Below the pieces are notes generated by a model, which saw nothing but the letters and a program-made list of their open reading frames with translations, was not told where the DNA came from and did no database searches. From Cladorhizidae sp. MBARI D1340-BT2 (taxonomy: Eukaryota; Porifera; Demospongiae; Poecilosclerida; Cladorhizidae): 64,000 bases of DNA. How positions within the stretch are numbered: position 1 is the stretch's first letter; the number at the start of each line of letters is the position of its first letter. This document shows positions 41,201-45,999 of this stretch, piece by piece. Location of the stretch: contig JAQNBH010000012.1 of the NCBI GenBank assembly GCA_028752905.1, positions 23,893,816 through 23,957,815 of the forward strand. The letters are read 5' to 3'. Made by a program: the position numbers and the translations under genes.

Positions 41201-44200
41201 GTAAATCTAGATGAGTCTAAAGAACTGCTTCAATCATGGTCTTTCCCAAAGAGAGTCCTCTGGTAGACGAGCTTGAAGTTTTTCTGTTGATGAAGCGAGC
41301 AGGAGTCGTACAGAATGTTACAATCCAGAAAGTAGCTAGAGTAGAGTAAGCTACACTATACCTGTCATTAGTATTGTTGTGTTCTGAAGCTGTTGCAGAC
41401 TTGTAACTACTTCACAGATTCGAAAATTCCATATGCAGCACACCTTGCATATCCAAATCCCAGTTATCTGAACACTCAGATATCCCAATTTAATAAAATA
41501 TGGTAAAGACTATGACAGGAAAAGATTAGTTGGTTGGGGCTGGCTACAAAAGATCGAGCTGTAGTTAGCTATTCTTGGCAGGATATCCGAAAGAGTCACT
41601 CAAGCGAAGAATATGGCGTTGGAAAGGTAACGATAACAAGATAAAATAAGTATGAAGCCAAACTTCCAGATTTTGCACCCTTAATAGTCAGTGGACTGAG
41701 TTCAAATCATAATGTCGTGTACCTTGCTAAAGATGACCAACCTCTACATCTCTGTGGTTGATTCAGAAAAGGGGGCAAGGCACTCCAGTCAGTGGATCAT
41801 TGCTAAAAGAAGAATTCCATGAAAAGTTACATGCGGGAGAATCACAAGTACCACCATTTACTGGTAATGCAAGCTGGCTACTGATAATGACATAGACCAA
41901 GTGTTGCAGGCAGTATGTTCTGAATCCTCTGAGGCATCACCTTAAAAGGAGTGGAACATTTGGCATGCAGGAAGAGGCATGATAACCCTGAAGCAAGCAA
42001 CTCCTTTTTTAAAATTATTATTTTTTATATGTACGGAACCTAGTTGTGATCATATGCATAATGCATTCAACACTAGTGTGCTAGTGTAAGATAACATGGC
42101 AGCTACTGATGAAATAGCTCTTTTCCTCTAGGACCAGCAACGTCCTGCAGCTCTATATCATTAATAATATTAATTACCATGAGTCAGTATTTTAATTATA
42201 TTCATGCATTTATAATAACATTAGTTAGGTGTGTTTTTTGCGTACCATTTTTTTTTGTTGTCTGAACTATGGTAGGTCCCAATCCATTTGGATATATGAG
42301 TGCTATTATGCACGTGGTAGCGTCTAACTCCTAAGTAAAGAAACGAAGCTATTTTGATCTTTTGAGGACAAAAAGGGTGATAGATAAATTAAATACAATA
42401 ATAGAAATTATAGACGTCATACAATGGCGCACCATTAGAAATTGAGCGTATGAAAAAATGACGCATAATTAGAATAGTGCATTACAAAGACTTTCTCGAT
42501 GTCATTTTACTCTCTTGACATTTCTACTAGAGCCTTCATTTCGTTATGTCAACTGAAAGTTCGTTTAGAATGATGCATAATGAGAATGACAACTATTTGG
42601 AGCTTTTATGGTAATTACTAAAATATACACATGTGCCTATAACAAGCCACATTTCTGTTATTTAGAACAGGCATCAACGCCAACCACCCCCAAAGATATA
42701 ACAGCGATGAAAACACAGAAAACGGGAGGACTATTTTTTCTCTTTCGCAAGATGGTGTTTACCGCAGTCCTCAAAGAATTGGTGGATTAGCCCTCGACAT
42801 TATACATGTAGCATTTGAGGATTGATTAGAGAGCAGCTGTATACATCGAAACAGTACCGCAAATCGATCAGAGCTATCGGTGTCGTTATCGATATTGCCT
42901 CTGATGACGCTGCCCTCGATTGAGCCAGCTACTGGAAACGCTACAGATAGAGAACAGCTCTACTGGAGTGGCTTCGTTATCACCAGATCACTGGCCACTC
43001 GACTGCAGTAGCTCTCGACTGTCGCTCTAATGCAGTATCCAGACATCACTACAGTTAACAGATGCTCAGTGCAGTAGCTATACTGTATCTACATCCATAG
43101 CTCACTGGGCGCTCCACTGGATACTAGATTAGCTCCAGGAATCCACAGAGCTTACATATTACCTCCTGCTCGGCTCTGGACAGGACATAGCCATGAACCC
43201 TGCCTATCCCTTCCCCACGGAATTTATGTAAACAAAGGCCAATAAAAATGTGGATCCACACACTCAGTAGATTTACACAGGGATCAAACACAATAGAAAC
43301 GCCAAGGATATTTCGATGAGTACTGCACAATTATACACTTAGATACGTGGGTCATAAGTAATATATACCTGGTTTTGTTGTAGGTCTGTGTTTTAACTTG
43401 TCATAAGAGTAAGCTTCTGAAGAAGCCGTAGCAAAGATGTGCAGCTATTTGCTGACTCAGCTTAGCTAGACTCGATAGTGCACATATATACACAAGTATG
43501 CATTTTTATTGTATGCTGATCCTTACCTAGTATCACGTGTTTTACTGAATCGAGAAACAGATTTCTTAGTTGGTACAATGCATTGGACAATTCAGAGTAT
43601 TCCAGTAGTAAAATTATGAAGAAAGGCATATTTTACAATAACCGGCATATTCCTGATGAAGGCTAGAGCATCTAGTCGAAACTTCGAGAGAATACAATTT
43701 CAAGTTGATTATTGAGGAGGTATTGTAAGGTTATTATATTAACTGAGGGTTCATTGAGAATAGACATATTGGGGGGTTGGAGAGGAGATCACTGCTGATT
43801 TATTATGTTAGCAAAGGATTAAAGGCACACTGGTAGCGTTGTTTTTAAAGTTAAATTTGACTGAGAACACCATTTAGGATATTAAAAACATGCCGAAGTA
43901 ATTTTTGGCCATGCCGAAATATAAACTTTTGGAGGGTCTGGGGTGGGTGTTGCCATTTTATACAAGGGTCAAATAAATATAAAGAGTGTCACCACATTCC
44001 CCGACATGTATATTGTTAGCTAACTTGCAGTTAGTTAGACAGATACACATCCATGACCAATTTTTGACTTTGCTCTAGATTATGTACGCACATTTACATT
44101 CGACAAGCGTCTGGAAATGTACTTGAAGAAGACATCTGGGCGTGAGCTGCCAACAGTTGTGTACCCTGAACTTTATCGCAAGCGGTTCTGCGATGCAATG

Positions 44201-44257
44201 GAGCGGTATTTTACAGTGGTGCCTGACAAATGGTCTGGGCTTGGCATGGACTTCTAA
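2181..44257 (+). CDS. PIKFYVE: PIKfyve / FAB1 phosphatidylinositol-3-phosphate 5-kinase, 3' portion (22 exons)
   Basis: The joined exons encode the cysteine-rich region, linker and C-terminal lipid kinase of PIKfyve, the endosomal enzyme that makes PI(3,5)P2 from PI3P together with VAC14 and FIG4 (family knowledge). Diagnostic motifs in order are FYG-like YYGHND and FLERY (exon 2), FAKFLELKFYSD (exon 4), IAIYEKEPTSIIAYALS (exon 13), GGKSHSAF (exon 17), DDRFILKQ (exon 18), LAKILGAY (exon 19), VFDLKGS (exon 20), MDYSLL (exon 21) and PTVVYPELYRKRFC (exon 22). The visible coding sequence is about 3.8 kb (about 1,250 codons). The N-terminal FYVE, DEP and chaperonin-like domains are not in the window. 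Exons 1-10 and 12-22 join in phase. Exon 11's 3' end is uncertain, and exon 2 contains an in-frame TGA. No initiation codon or promoter is visible here. Confidence 0.93.
2290..2690. repeat. 68-bp minisatellite in intron 1
   Basis: The unit contains AATAGCTCTATGGGGACACA, CACTGGACCAACACCACACT and GGGTTGAGGCAGGTTGAAGT. There are about six units, some shortened. It begins within tens of bases of the exon 1 donor. The same unit recurs at 12764-13035 after exon 9. Confidence 0.93.
2810..2881 (+). CDS. PIKFYVE: PIKfyve exon 2, with in-frame TGA at 2874-2876
   Basis: The acceptor is ttactctag and the donor is gtaaga. It reads IIPMFYYGHNDIAIADFLER, then Y, TGA, F and the first two bases of an arginine codon completed by exon 3. 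The family motif is FYGxNDxTLGxFLERYCFR, so the TGA sits exactly at the conserved cysteine. Phases on both sides are correct. Possible explanations are a nonsense allele, a base error or recoding. Confidence 0.8.
2882..5821. other. Intron 2, left part
   Basis: AT-rich stretches at 3060-3300 carry repeated TTTTGTACTATATATAGAGG phrases. A (CA)n-rich block lies at 3415-3665. The rest shows no coding signal I could support, although 3950-4640 has a protein-like feel with stops in every frame. Confidence 0.6.
3415..3665. repeat. (CA)n / (ACAT)n microsatellite
   Basis: Imperfect CACA and CATACACA runs. Open frames here on both strands are low complexity and not genes. Confidence 0.9.
5824..6223. 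mobile_element. Short terminal-inverted-repeat element flanked by TA
   Basis: The left end CCGTATTTATGTAGGAACTG is the inverted match of the right end, which reads CCGTATATTCTCTAATAGGA in complement, i.e. an imperfect repeat of about 25 bp. Both ends abut TA (5822-5823 and 6224-6225), as expected for a TA target duplication. Inside are copies of CCCTTCCAATTGTAACCAC and a tRNA-like sequence. At 400 bp with no transposase it is a MITE-like non-autonomous element. The superfamily is not assigned. Confidence 0.65.
6010..6083 (-). other. tRNA-like sequence (tRNA pseudogene or SINE head)
   Basis: On the minus strand a 74-nt segment starts GGGTGCTCGTGGCTCAATGG and ends GGTGCCC. The first and last seven bases pair with G-U wobbles. 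It has an A-box-like TGGCTCAATGG and a B-box GGTTCGAGTCT. The T stem has mismatches and no convincing anticodon stem forms, so a functional tRNA is unlikely. Confidence 0.5.
6767..6923 (+). CDS. PIKFYVE: PIKfyve exon 3 (cysteine-rich region)
   Basis: The acceptor ctcttgcag follows a pyrimidine tract and the donor is gtgagt. One base completes the arginine from exon 2, then EYYRCQTCSVDMAKHIRHII follows, and it ends with TWLECSQCHH. Two CxxC pairs plus HIRHIIHG match the cysteine/histidine-rich segment between the chaperonin-like domain and the linker of PIKfyve. Confidence 0.9.
6924..7345. repeat. About 80-bp minisatellite after exon 3
   Basis: About five degenerate units contain ACTTGGGACTATCCTAGGAT, GTCCCTAGTGAGGGTGACTG and AGCATGGATACTGGAATACT. 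The start, GCCACACCTTACCTAGGACATCC, is also found just after exon 17 (about 24510-24560). Confidence 0.88.
7418..7608 (+). CDS. PIKFYVE: PIKfyve exon 4
   Basis: It reads ATPYTAMTANSLLFSFAKFL, then ELKFYSDSY and later CSHFLHPDYSQCFLF. FAKFLELKFY and the C-H...H-D-Y spacing are family hallmarks. It ends with AG, and the donor lies inside a (GT)n run, so the exact donor rests on reading phase. Confidence 0.92.
7609..8093. repeat. (GT)n donor run and pyrimidine-rich repeat
   Basis: The intron opens with a (GT)n run that forms the splice donor. From about 7690 to 8090 it is almost pure C/T with repeats of CCAACCCTCTCTTC. Open frames here are compositional artefacts. Confidence 0.85.
8094..8210 (+). 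CDS. PIKFYVE: PIKfyve exon 5
   Basis: The acceptor is ggtttcag after about 400 bases of pyrimidine-rich sequence, and the donor is gtatgt. It reads PSTIDILELLLPPCVLCITT and ends GR plus two bases. This matches the PIRLLEVxLPP-type segment that closes the cysteine-rich region. Phase agrees with exons 4 and 6. Confidence 0.87.
8636..8732 (+). CDS. PIKFYVE: PIKfyve exon 6 (start of linker)
   Basis: The acceptor is tatatgtag and the donor is gtgagc. It reads VEGVFYRIRQKVDKYRLEPV and ends with DHISNSK at a codon boundary. Spacing and helical character fit the segment after the cysteine-rich region. Sequence conservation is weak here, so the call rests on phase and position. Confidence 0.82.
8940..9133 (+). 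CDS. PIKFYVE: PIKfyve exon 7 (helical linker)
   Basis: The acceptor is ccattgcag. The donor gtgaga overlaps a TGA, so the open frame ends only if the exon is not spliced. It reads CERDAMRIKVKHLKEMMVSG and later DCLEDLKRTMTEVVECWNI. It is rich in E, K and M and probably a coiled helix like the same region in animal PIKfyve. It ends with two bases completed by exon 8. Confidence 0.88.
9134..9714. repeat. Intron 7 with (TG)n tract
   Basis: GTGTGTGTGGTGTATGTGTG units at 9366-9500 are interrupted by ACCGGTATG. No gene signal is seen. Confidence 0.8.
9715..9885 (+). CDS. PIKFYVE: PIKfyve exon 8 (linker, glycine run)
   Basis: The acceptor is cggccag and the donor is gtgggt. It reads LEDLDARVREYRRRLREG, a glycine run, EVVMMTENFSRSPRGSPVG and RALAGAI plus two bases. 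The helix continues that of exon 7. The glycine run comes from a (GGA/GGG) microsatellite and may vary in length. Confidence 0.85.
10145..10915. repeat. Two adjoining minisatellites in intron 8 (30 bp and 29 bp)
   Basis: From 10145 to 10335 a unit of about 30 bp with GGGCCAGGGCAATACGTGTA occurs about five times. From 10335 to 10915 a 29-bp unit, TTCTTCAGCAGGAGAGCTTC plus CAGAAACAA, occurs about 20 times. The 155-residue open frame across the second array is repeat-encoded. Confidence 0.93.
11205..12400. repeat. 45-bp minisatellite, about 26 copies, ending near exon 9 acceptor
   Basis: The unit ATACATGCTGCAAGCCATGC, ATTTCTAATTCATTAGTGCA, CACTA is 45 bp, a multiple of three. This creates open frames of over 350 codons on both strands, which are not genes. 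It ends about 35 bases before the exon 9 acceptor. Confidence 0.96.
12436..12742 (+). CDS. PIKFYVE: PIKfyve exon 9 (Ser/Thr-rich linker with three R-x-x-S-D motifs)
   Basis: The acceptor is cctctttag and the donor is gtgagt. It starts STSLNHTSHTPPADNHLSNT and ends RRNLSDSLAM at a codon boundary. Three short motifs, RRLSD, RNFSD and RNLSD, recur along about 60 residues and resemble sites for basophilic kinases. The sequence is otherwise variable. The call rests on splice sites and phase on both sides. Confidence 0.82.
12764..13035. repeat. 68-bp minisatellite in intron 9 (same family as 2290-2690)
   Basis: About four units of the CTCTATGGGGACACACACTG / GGTTGAGGCAGGTTGAAGTA repeat. It starts about 22 bases after the exon 9 donor. 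Confidence 0.93.
13140..13351 (+). CDS. PIKFYVE: PIKfyve exon 10 (acidic linker)
   Basis: The acceptor is gtcacatcag and the donor is gtaagt. It reads GEPLLEPSSSSLMPSTETLI, then a strongly acidic run GEGEDEEEEDGG, and ends VKKMY plus two bases. It starts at a codon boundary as exon 9 requires. It looks like disordered, low-complexity linker. Confidence 0.78.
13352..15437. other. Intron 10
   Basis: Mostly unique AT-rich sequence. A + strand frame at 13969-14190 (MLKRKSEVSVMATKV...) has no recognisable family. A direct repeat, ATAGTTGTAGGTTCATA...GGCCATTTAATGCTCTGT, lies at about 14970 and 15050. A (CATA)n block lies at 15100-15380. Confidence 0.6.
15438..15559 (+). CDS. PIKFYVE: PIKfyve exon 11, 3' end uncertain, NAGNAG acceptor
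   Basis: The tandem acceptor gtgcagcag allows starts at 15438 or 15441 in the same frame, differing by one serine. It reads SYGDQPSSSSTVLREEISGG. The donor is unclear. Candidates are 15496 (gtcagg), 15501 (gtagag) and 15559 (gttcgt). The first and last leave one base, matching an exon 12 start at 16352. The middle one needs the start at 16354. The open frame continues to a TAA at about 15589. Confidence 0.6.
16352..16618 (+). CDS. PIKFYVE: PIKfyve exon 12 (Gly/Ser linker)
   Basis: The acceptor ccttgcagag offers two AGs (exon start 16352 or 16354). The donor is gtatgt. It reads EQEGRDDPTKYYLLDPCLYT and includes a GGGSSSSR stretch. It ends with one base completed by exon 13. The donor is the first unit of the 26-bp array that fills the next intron. 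Confidence 0.8.
16619..17612. repeat. 26-bp minisatellite, about 38 copies, starting at exon 12 donor
   Basis: The unit CTACTGTTTGTGTGTATTGT plus ACTTCA recurs from the donor onward. It lacks stops in all three + frames, so it produces three overlapping frames of over 400 codons, which are artefacts. The real donor GTATGTATTG is a variant of the unit's GTGTGTATTG. Confidence 0.95.
17613..19026. repeat. Intron 12 remainder: three more tandem arrays
   Basis: From 17620 to 17865 four units contain AAGTTATCAGTTTCCTGTTG and CCACAAGAAGCTTACCTGGT. From 18120 to 18260 there are short TGGAATAGA repeats. From 18466 to 18905 a 63-bp unit, ATTGTGTTGATAGTAATCCA through ATAGATTGGCATC, occurs seven times. 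Confidence 0.9.
19027..19300 (+). CDS. PIKFYVE: PIKfyve exon 13 (conserved pre-kinase motif)
   Basis: The acceptor is actcttgcag and the donor is gtaagt. It includes RPFQRLPPPFEYNEHHTMHN, then IFPIAIYEKEPTSIIAYALS and SRDYAAELKAL. The FP-Y---H...VxEKEPSSIIAxALS block is a well-conserved PIKfyve/Fab1 signature before the kinase. Phase matches exons 12 and 14. Confidence 0.95.
19390..21030. repeat. Intron 13 arrays: TTG/GAT-rich repeat and 23-bp CCTACATGTAGG repeat
   Basis: From 19390 to 20155 it is built from TGTTGTTGATGATTGTATTGA phrases. From 20545 to 21030 a 23-bp unit, CACCCTACATGTAGGCACCC plus TAA or AAA, occurs about 20 times and carries the palindrome CTACATGTAG. Confidence 0.92.
21240..21420. 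mobile_element. Candidate MITE in intron 13
   Basis: It begins TTTCAGCCGACATCATCAAA and contains CTCTTTCTATCAGCTTTT. A related segment at 25285-25485 starts TTTCAGCTGACATCATCAAA and ends AAAAGCTGATAGAAAGAGAA, the inverse of the internal motif. The ends are not defined. Confidence 0.4.
21871..22286 (+). CDS. PIKFYVE: PIKfyve exon 14 (Thr/Ser-rich linker)
   Basis: The acceptor is ctcctttgcag and the donor is gtaagg. It starts KRHLSEVDKTTP, then a threonine run, KGFFSELKKKGSAINIFSGL, and a Ser-rich tail ending HISL plus one base. The GFFSEL segment sits where animal PIKfyve has an LSFF-like motif. The last 62 bases and the donor are copied in a 98-bp tandem duplication just downstream. Confidence 0.87.
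22225..22420 (+). repeat. 98-bp tandem duplication across exon 14 donor
   Basis: The copies start at 22225 and 22323, with few differences. Each copy carries the last 62 bases of exon 14, the donor GTAAGG and 36 bases of intron. Use of the second donor would put a TAG (22321-22323 region) in frame. Confidence 0.92.
22600..22760. repeat. 16-bp repeat in intron 14
   Basis: CAATGATGTTGACCGA occurs about ten times. Minus-strand frames across it are repeat-encoded. Confidence 0.9.
23140..23350. repeat. About 43-bp repeat before exon 15
   Basis: About four units contain GTGATGTAGAGAGCTACTGC and AGTCAAGCGGCCAGTGAGCT. They end about 30 bases before the exon 15 acceptor. Confidence 0.88.
23383..23561 (+). 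CDS. PIKFYVE: PIKfyve exon 15 (probable)
   Basis: The acceptor is atcgtcag and the donor is gtcagt. The frame DGVGVLGLIEGRSGRTTPTT continues through FVQDLRSSKVNLDRLETM without stops and fits the phase of exon 14. A second acceptor at 23354-23355 would add ISSPSKSS in frame. No strong family motif is visible, so this rests on splice signals and phase. Confidence 0.58.
23983..24030 (+). CDS. PIKFYVE: PIKfyve exon 16, candidate 48-bp microexon
   Basis: It is flanked by acceptor gacacgcag and donor gtatgt. It encodes VHRMLPVAPPMRAAGY in phase with exons 15 and 17. It is tiny, but its phase at both ends and its clean donor support it. Skipping it would also keep frame, so it could be alternative. 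Confidence 0.5.
24297..24477 (+). CDS. PIKFYVE: PIKfyve exon 17 (kinase N-lobe, Gly-rich loop)
   Basis: It starts after taaagag (an earlier AG two bases upstream breaks frame) and the donor is gtatgt. It reads FSNMDKTASFFCKVYLAEEF, DRFIRSLTRCVKYDAKGGKS and HSAFCKVA plus one base. It matches the FSD...F.C..YYAxEF...EEDFIRSL...GGKSGA.F block of the PIPK catalytic domain. GGKS is the nucleotide-binding loop. Confidence 0.95.
24478..24815. other. Intron 17
   Basis: The first 120 bases resemble the array after exon 3 (GCCACACC...CCTAGGACATCC...GGGACTATCCTGG). No coding signal. Confidence 0.6.
24816..24919 (+). CDS. PIKFYVE: PIKfyve exon 18 (ATP-binding lysine)
   Basis: The acceptor is aaatgtgtag and the donor is gtgagg. 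With one base from exon 17 it gives DDRFILKQIKSIEISAFEDF, APRYLDYVTKALEEK. The lysine of ILKQ is the expected ATP-contacting residue of the PIP kinase fold. It ends at a codon boundary. Confidence 0.96.
24920..25835. other. Intron 18 with TCTTCAGTCATACTGGACAT repeats and MITE-like copy
   Basis: Roughly six repeats of CTCTTCAGTCATACTGGACA lie at 25050-25190. The 25285-25485 segment is the second copy of the candidate MITE described at 21240. The rest is AT-rich and non-coding. Confidence 0.6.
25836..25964 (+). CDS. PIKFYVE: PIKfyve exon 19
   Basis: The acceptor is acccttcag and the donor is gtatgt. It is exactly 43 codons: RPLALAKILGAYSIGFRNSR, then KRMDAVVMENLLYNHSIAR. L-AKILG-Y-IG and the VMENL-Y hinge are typical of the lipid-kinase domain. 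Confidence 0.96.
26066..26159 (+). CDS. PIKFYVE: PIKfyve exon 20 (DLKGS motif)
   Basis: The acceptor is gttgttgcag and the donor is gtgagt. It reads VFDLKGSMRSRYVDPSKDNS and GDVLLDENYLN plus one base. The DLKGS motif and LLDEN are hallmarks of PIP kinases. Confidence 0.96.
26620..27897. repeat. 25-bp minisatellite, about 51 copies, in intron 20
   Basis: The unit GCTTTTGTTCCCACCCAATC plus CTGGT is very homogeneous, mainly with ACCC/ATCC variants. It is free of stops in all three frames on both strands, giving six false frames of over 400 codons. The preceding 26160-26560 is G-rich with TGTGGAGGGGTGTG phrases. Confidence 0.97.
28233..28394 (+). CDS. PIKFYVE: PIKfyve exon 21 (MDYSLL catalytic motif)
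   Basis: The acceptor is ctctttctgcag and the donor is gtaagg. It reads ICHAPVYVHPHSKFVLMQAI, then EFLAHNSIMDYSLLTCIDDN and MLVVGII plus one base. The aspartate in MDYSLL is the expected catalytic residue. LVVGII continues directly into DYVRTFTFD in exon 22 across a 15.7-kb intron. Confidence 0.96.
28395..29640. other. Intron 21, proximal part
   Basis: It opens with degenerate repeats of GTAACTGAA...GTTATTGGTAAGGGTCA (28440-28560). From 29220 to 29475 it is an (AT)n/(ATAG)n microsatellite. No coding signal is seen. Confidence 0.6.
30007..30270 (-). pseudogene. Integrase C-terminal fragment of the old element
   Basis: The frame includes DKWNPGVIIRKQDASYMYMI and GLQWRCHLDQRL, matching the W-PG-I...SY-V-...W-RH-DQL tail common in gypsy-like integrases. 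It is separated from the integrase core by the inserted younger element and a 62-bp tandem repeat. Confidence 0.7.
30275..30494. repeat. About 60-bp repeat abutting the young LTR
   Basis: Four units of GAATACCCCAAGCCTAGCCC, TAGAACATTCCTAGCCTTAG, ATCTAGACTTA end exactly where the LTR starts. Confidence 0.9.
30495..30890 (-). repeat. 3' LTR of young element
   Basis: In minus orientation it begins TGTTAGGGAGTGTCAGCACA and ends CCATAACA, i.e. TG...CA with a 5-bp TGTTA/TAACA inverted end. A TATA-box-like CCTATAAAAGG lies at 30674-30684. Confidence 0.93.
30865..31527 (-). pseudogene. RT connection and RNase H of young element; end of coding region
   Basis: Reads AFLGLAGYYRRFIRNFSEIA and ILQTDASNIGIGAVLSQKDN (31527-31249), a stop at the N-G-N end, then RNYSVVEKECLAVIGRIRHF and QTDHRCLTYL (31236-30865). 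The D, E and D residues of RNase H are visible. The frame ends inside the 3' LTR with no integrase after it. Confidence 0.88.
30891..30907 (-). promoter_or_regulatory. Polypurine tract
   Basis: The minus strand reads GGAGAAGAAGGAGGGAG directly before the 3' LTR, 17 purines in a row, as expected for plus-strand priming. Confidence 0.9.
31506..32808 (-). pseudogene. Reverse transcriptase of young element (frame-broken)
   Basis: An N-terminal part (32808-32077) has LPPYRLPKSRYAMVEAEIKQ. The frame then shifts near 32095, and a core (32036-31506) has DLCKGYLQVPVEESSQEKTA, the catalytic YLDD at 31749-31760 and KCHIGTTECHFLGHVV. A second shift falls in a run of seven A (minus strand) near 31545. 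Confidence 0.9.
32786..33163 (-). pseudogene. Retropepsin-like aspartic protease of young element
   Basis: The minus-strand frame carries GDIMIDTGASKSVVHSRFV. DTGAS (about 32957-32971) is the catalytic motif. It follows the zinc-knuckle region after a frame change. Confidence 0.82.
33090..34277 (-). pseudogene. gag-like region of young element (frame-broken)
   Basis: Three open pieces lie in different frames: a charged N-terminal part (34277-33990, with an E/R-rich tail), a middle part (33910-33686, DLASFFNSFQEHMENY) and a capsid/nucleocapsid part (33632-33090, ESWTMYVRRYQQYSAQW). The last ends in a CFSCNAYGH zinc-knuckle start. The remaining knuckle cysteine lies in the adjoining frame, which leads into the protease. 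Homology is to retroelement Gag by layout and knuckle. Confidence 0.75.
34673..34683 (-). promoter_or_regulatory. Primer-binding site, tRNA-Leu-like
   Basis: Two bases inside the 5' LTR, the minus strand reads TGGTGGCAGCG, the complement of a tRNA 3' end CGCTGCCACCA. This matches metazoan tRNA-Leu (AAG) from general knowledge over 11 bases including CCA. Confidence 0.72.
34686..35081 (-). repeat. 5' LTR of young element
   Basis: Same length as 30495-30890. Visible differences are one A/C change near 34716 and three changes near 35022-35025. Confidence 0.93.
35048..35600 (-). pseudogene. Integrase core fragment of old element
   Basis: The frame includes YGLHVQLVLDNCLAEFSECL and CSPYFPASNGLAAK, matching the second catalytic aspartate and the YHPxSNGxAE block. 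The glutamate is replaced by alanine. It ends at the young LTR. Confidence 0.72.
35740..38998. repeat. 35-bp satellite, about 93 copies
   Basis: The unit GTGCTAGTAGTAGCTGGACA plus AACAACACTGCACCT occupies about 3.25 kb. The main variation is CTGGACA versus CTAGACA. A few units lack or gain GTA. It lies between the RNase H linker and integrase remnants of the old element, inside PIKfyve intron 21. Confidence 0.98.
39000..40455 (-). pseudogene. Reverse transcriptase / RNase H remnants of old element
   Basis: RT part at 40014-39703 includes SAPAVFERSMDIILQGIPNV and CYLDDIHITGPND. RNase H and linker parts at 39300-39000 are visible as scattered motifs (LGPKN, QHMPDRLSWIPLPQ). The 40455-40228 part, VSDRFIGGLKSTSIHKKLLS, resembles the gag end of K02A2.6-like elements. 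There are many stops. Confidence 0.75.
41021..44078. other. Intron 21, distal part
   Basis: A 300-bp segment at 41040-41360 is related to 59810-60110 (shared CTCAATCTTCTGTGACCTATAAATAG-type and GTGATGCAACAATA phrases). The rest has no supported gene. A + frame at 42608-42790 is unrecognised. 42900-43120 repeats CTGCAGTAGCTCTCGACTG-like words also seen at 23140-23350. Confidence 0.5.
44079..44257 (+). CDS. PIKFYVE: PIKfyve exon 22, last coding exon with stop
   Basis: The acceptor is gctctag. One base from exon 21 plus AT gives D, then YVRTFTFDKRLEMYLKKTSG, RELPTVVYPELYRKRFCDAM and ERYFTVVPDKWSGLGMDF, then TAA. This is the complete C terminus including the substrate-recognition (activation) loop. 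Compared with vertebrate PIKfyve the loop before PTVV looks a few residues shorter. An AATAAA lies at 44936-44941, but a nearer poly(A) signal is not obvious. Confidence 0.97.
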
Positions 44258-45300
44258 CAGGAACACAGGAACTTTCAGCACACTTCATTTTGTGTTCGTT
44301 TTTTCTACTGTAGTGTATGTTTGACATGATTTTGTTTCAACAACTAATATAATTATACTGTGTACAGTATATTATTTCCTCCTCCACCCCCTTGAGTAAG
44401 AGAGCATCAGTTCAAGTTTGTTTTGGCCCAGCAAATTGAGATATCTCTCATGGCACTGGCTGTTGATGTGACTTTACACACATTATGATTACACGTTAAA
44501 TATAAATATACAGTTACATATATAATTGTCATGGGAAAACAAACATATAGAGGCAGGCAGTAGCAAGCCTTACCTGCATAGCCAGGGCAACCCTAGCTCC
44601 ATTCCTGATAGTGATAGGTAATGGGTATGGCTATAAGACTAACCCCCTACTATATCTGCATCATATATTTTTGGGTATCTCCTGCCAAACTCAACTGACA
44701 AGTCTGGTTGGTGTGGTGCAGTTGCTATATGTGGCCTTTCCTATCTAAGGTAGAGAAGATGTTTGAGGAGAGAAACCCAAAGGTTTGTTTGTTTGTAGTA
44801 AACATGATTGCTTTGTCTTTGAAAATGAGCACATTTTTCTTCATAATGCAAGAAATTCACTTCATTGCTAGAGATAGCTTTTTATTTCTCACGTGCTATA
44901 AAACTGACTCCAAATGAAGTTTCTAGTACTTATTTAATAAAGAATGTAGAAATACGAAGGGAAAATTACTGAAGTGTGAGGTTGGAGACCGATAGTCGAC
45001 ATAGGAAGAGGAAGAGTTGTATAATTGTGAGCAGATGCCAATGGATATCGAGAGGAGCTGCACATTACGGAAACCTTCATGATCTTCCCAGACATTTGTT
45101 TGAACATAAAAATGTGACATGGATACCAAACTATCTTCCCATGGAGGAAATTTTCCTTTCTTATCTTATTGTTAATCATAGAATTCTCAAAGAATGTTAT
45201 AAAACATGGCCAATAGTATTTACTCACATATATATAATACCTAAGAAATTATACGGGTGGTGCAATCAACAATAATAAGTGTTAAGTACTTCCTGTTCAT
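44258..45300. other. PIKfyve 3' flank
   Basis: Likely 3' UTR then intergenic. AATAAA at 44936-44941 is the only canonical poly(A) signal I noted. A + frame at 44976-45275 is unrecognised. Confidence 0.45.
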
Positions 45301-45990
45301 ATTTAGTATAGCATACTTCCCCTCGCTCAAGTTTACAAGCTTATTTGTAGTAATCTGGCCATTGTCTTTTCGACTTGACCTGATACAAGTTCCTTGAAGG
45401 TGCAATTGAGGATAAGGGATGGTGGTGGAGTATGTGTATCAGGAGGTATATCAGGTAGAGTGGCTCAACCAGATCAGAGCGTTGGCTGTTTTCAGGCGTC
45501 TTTGGTCGGACACAAGTCTCACCCAGTTTGCCACACTTCTGCTGTGTAAACTGTCCACATGTCTGCATACAAGTTGACCTGACTGTAACACCACTTGGTA
45601 AGGAATCCCGTAGTTTTTAACTATTTTCTCTGGTAACTATACACTGTGGCAATGATTTGGAAAAGTTATCTGCAACTGTGATGGCACAGAGGTTGATTAC
45701 ACAATATCTGCTCTGCCTTGACCTTTTAAGGCATTCGGGGTAGAGTAAATCCATCCTGGAGTAAAGACGTCCCATGAGCAGTTCTGCTGGGGAAACTCAA
45801 GTTAGGAACTTTGAGAGCCAAGCCTTAAATTGACTCGTGCGGTTGTCTTCAGCCCCACTTTGAATGACTGAAATACTCTTTCTGCTAGTCCATTACGGGA
45901 AGGATGATTAGGTGCAAAAGTTAGCCATTTTCTGACATAGACTGCTGACTCATGAATGCCAATGCTGGTCCATTGATTAATAACCATCAT
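45300..45990 (-). pseudogene. Gypsy integrase C-terminal fragment
   Basis: The minus strand reads KWLTFAPNHPSRNGLAERVF, then SPAELLMGRLYSRMDLLYPE. NHPxSNGxAERxxQxxK and the SPAELLMGRxxRTxLDLL block are integrase signatures. Stops and frameshifts occur throughout. Confidence 0.72.
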
Positions 45991-45999
45991 GACATTCTT

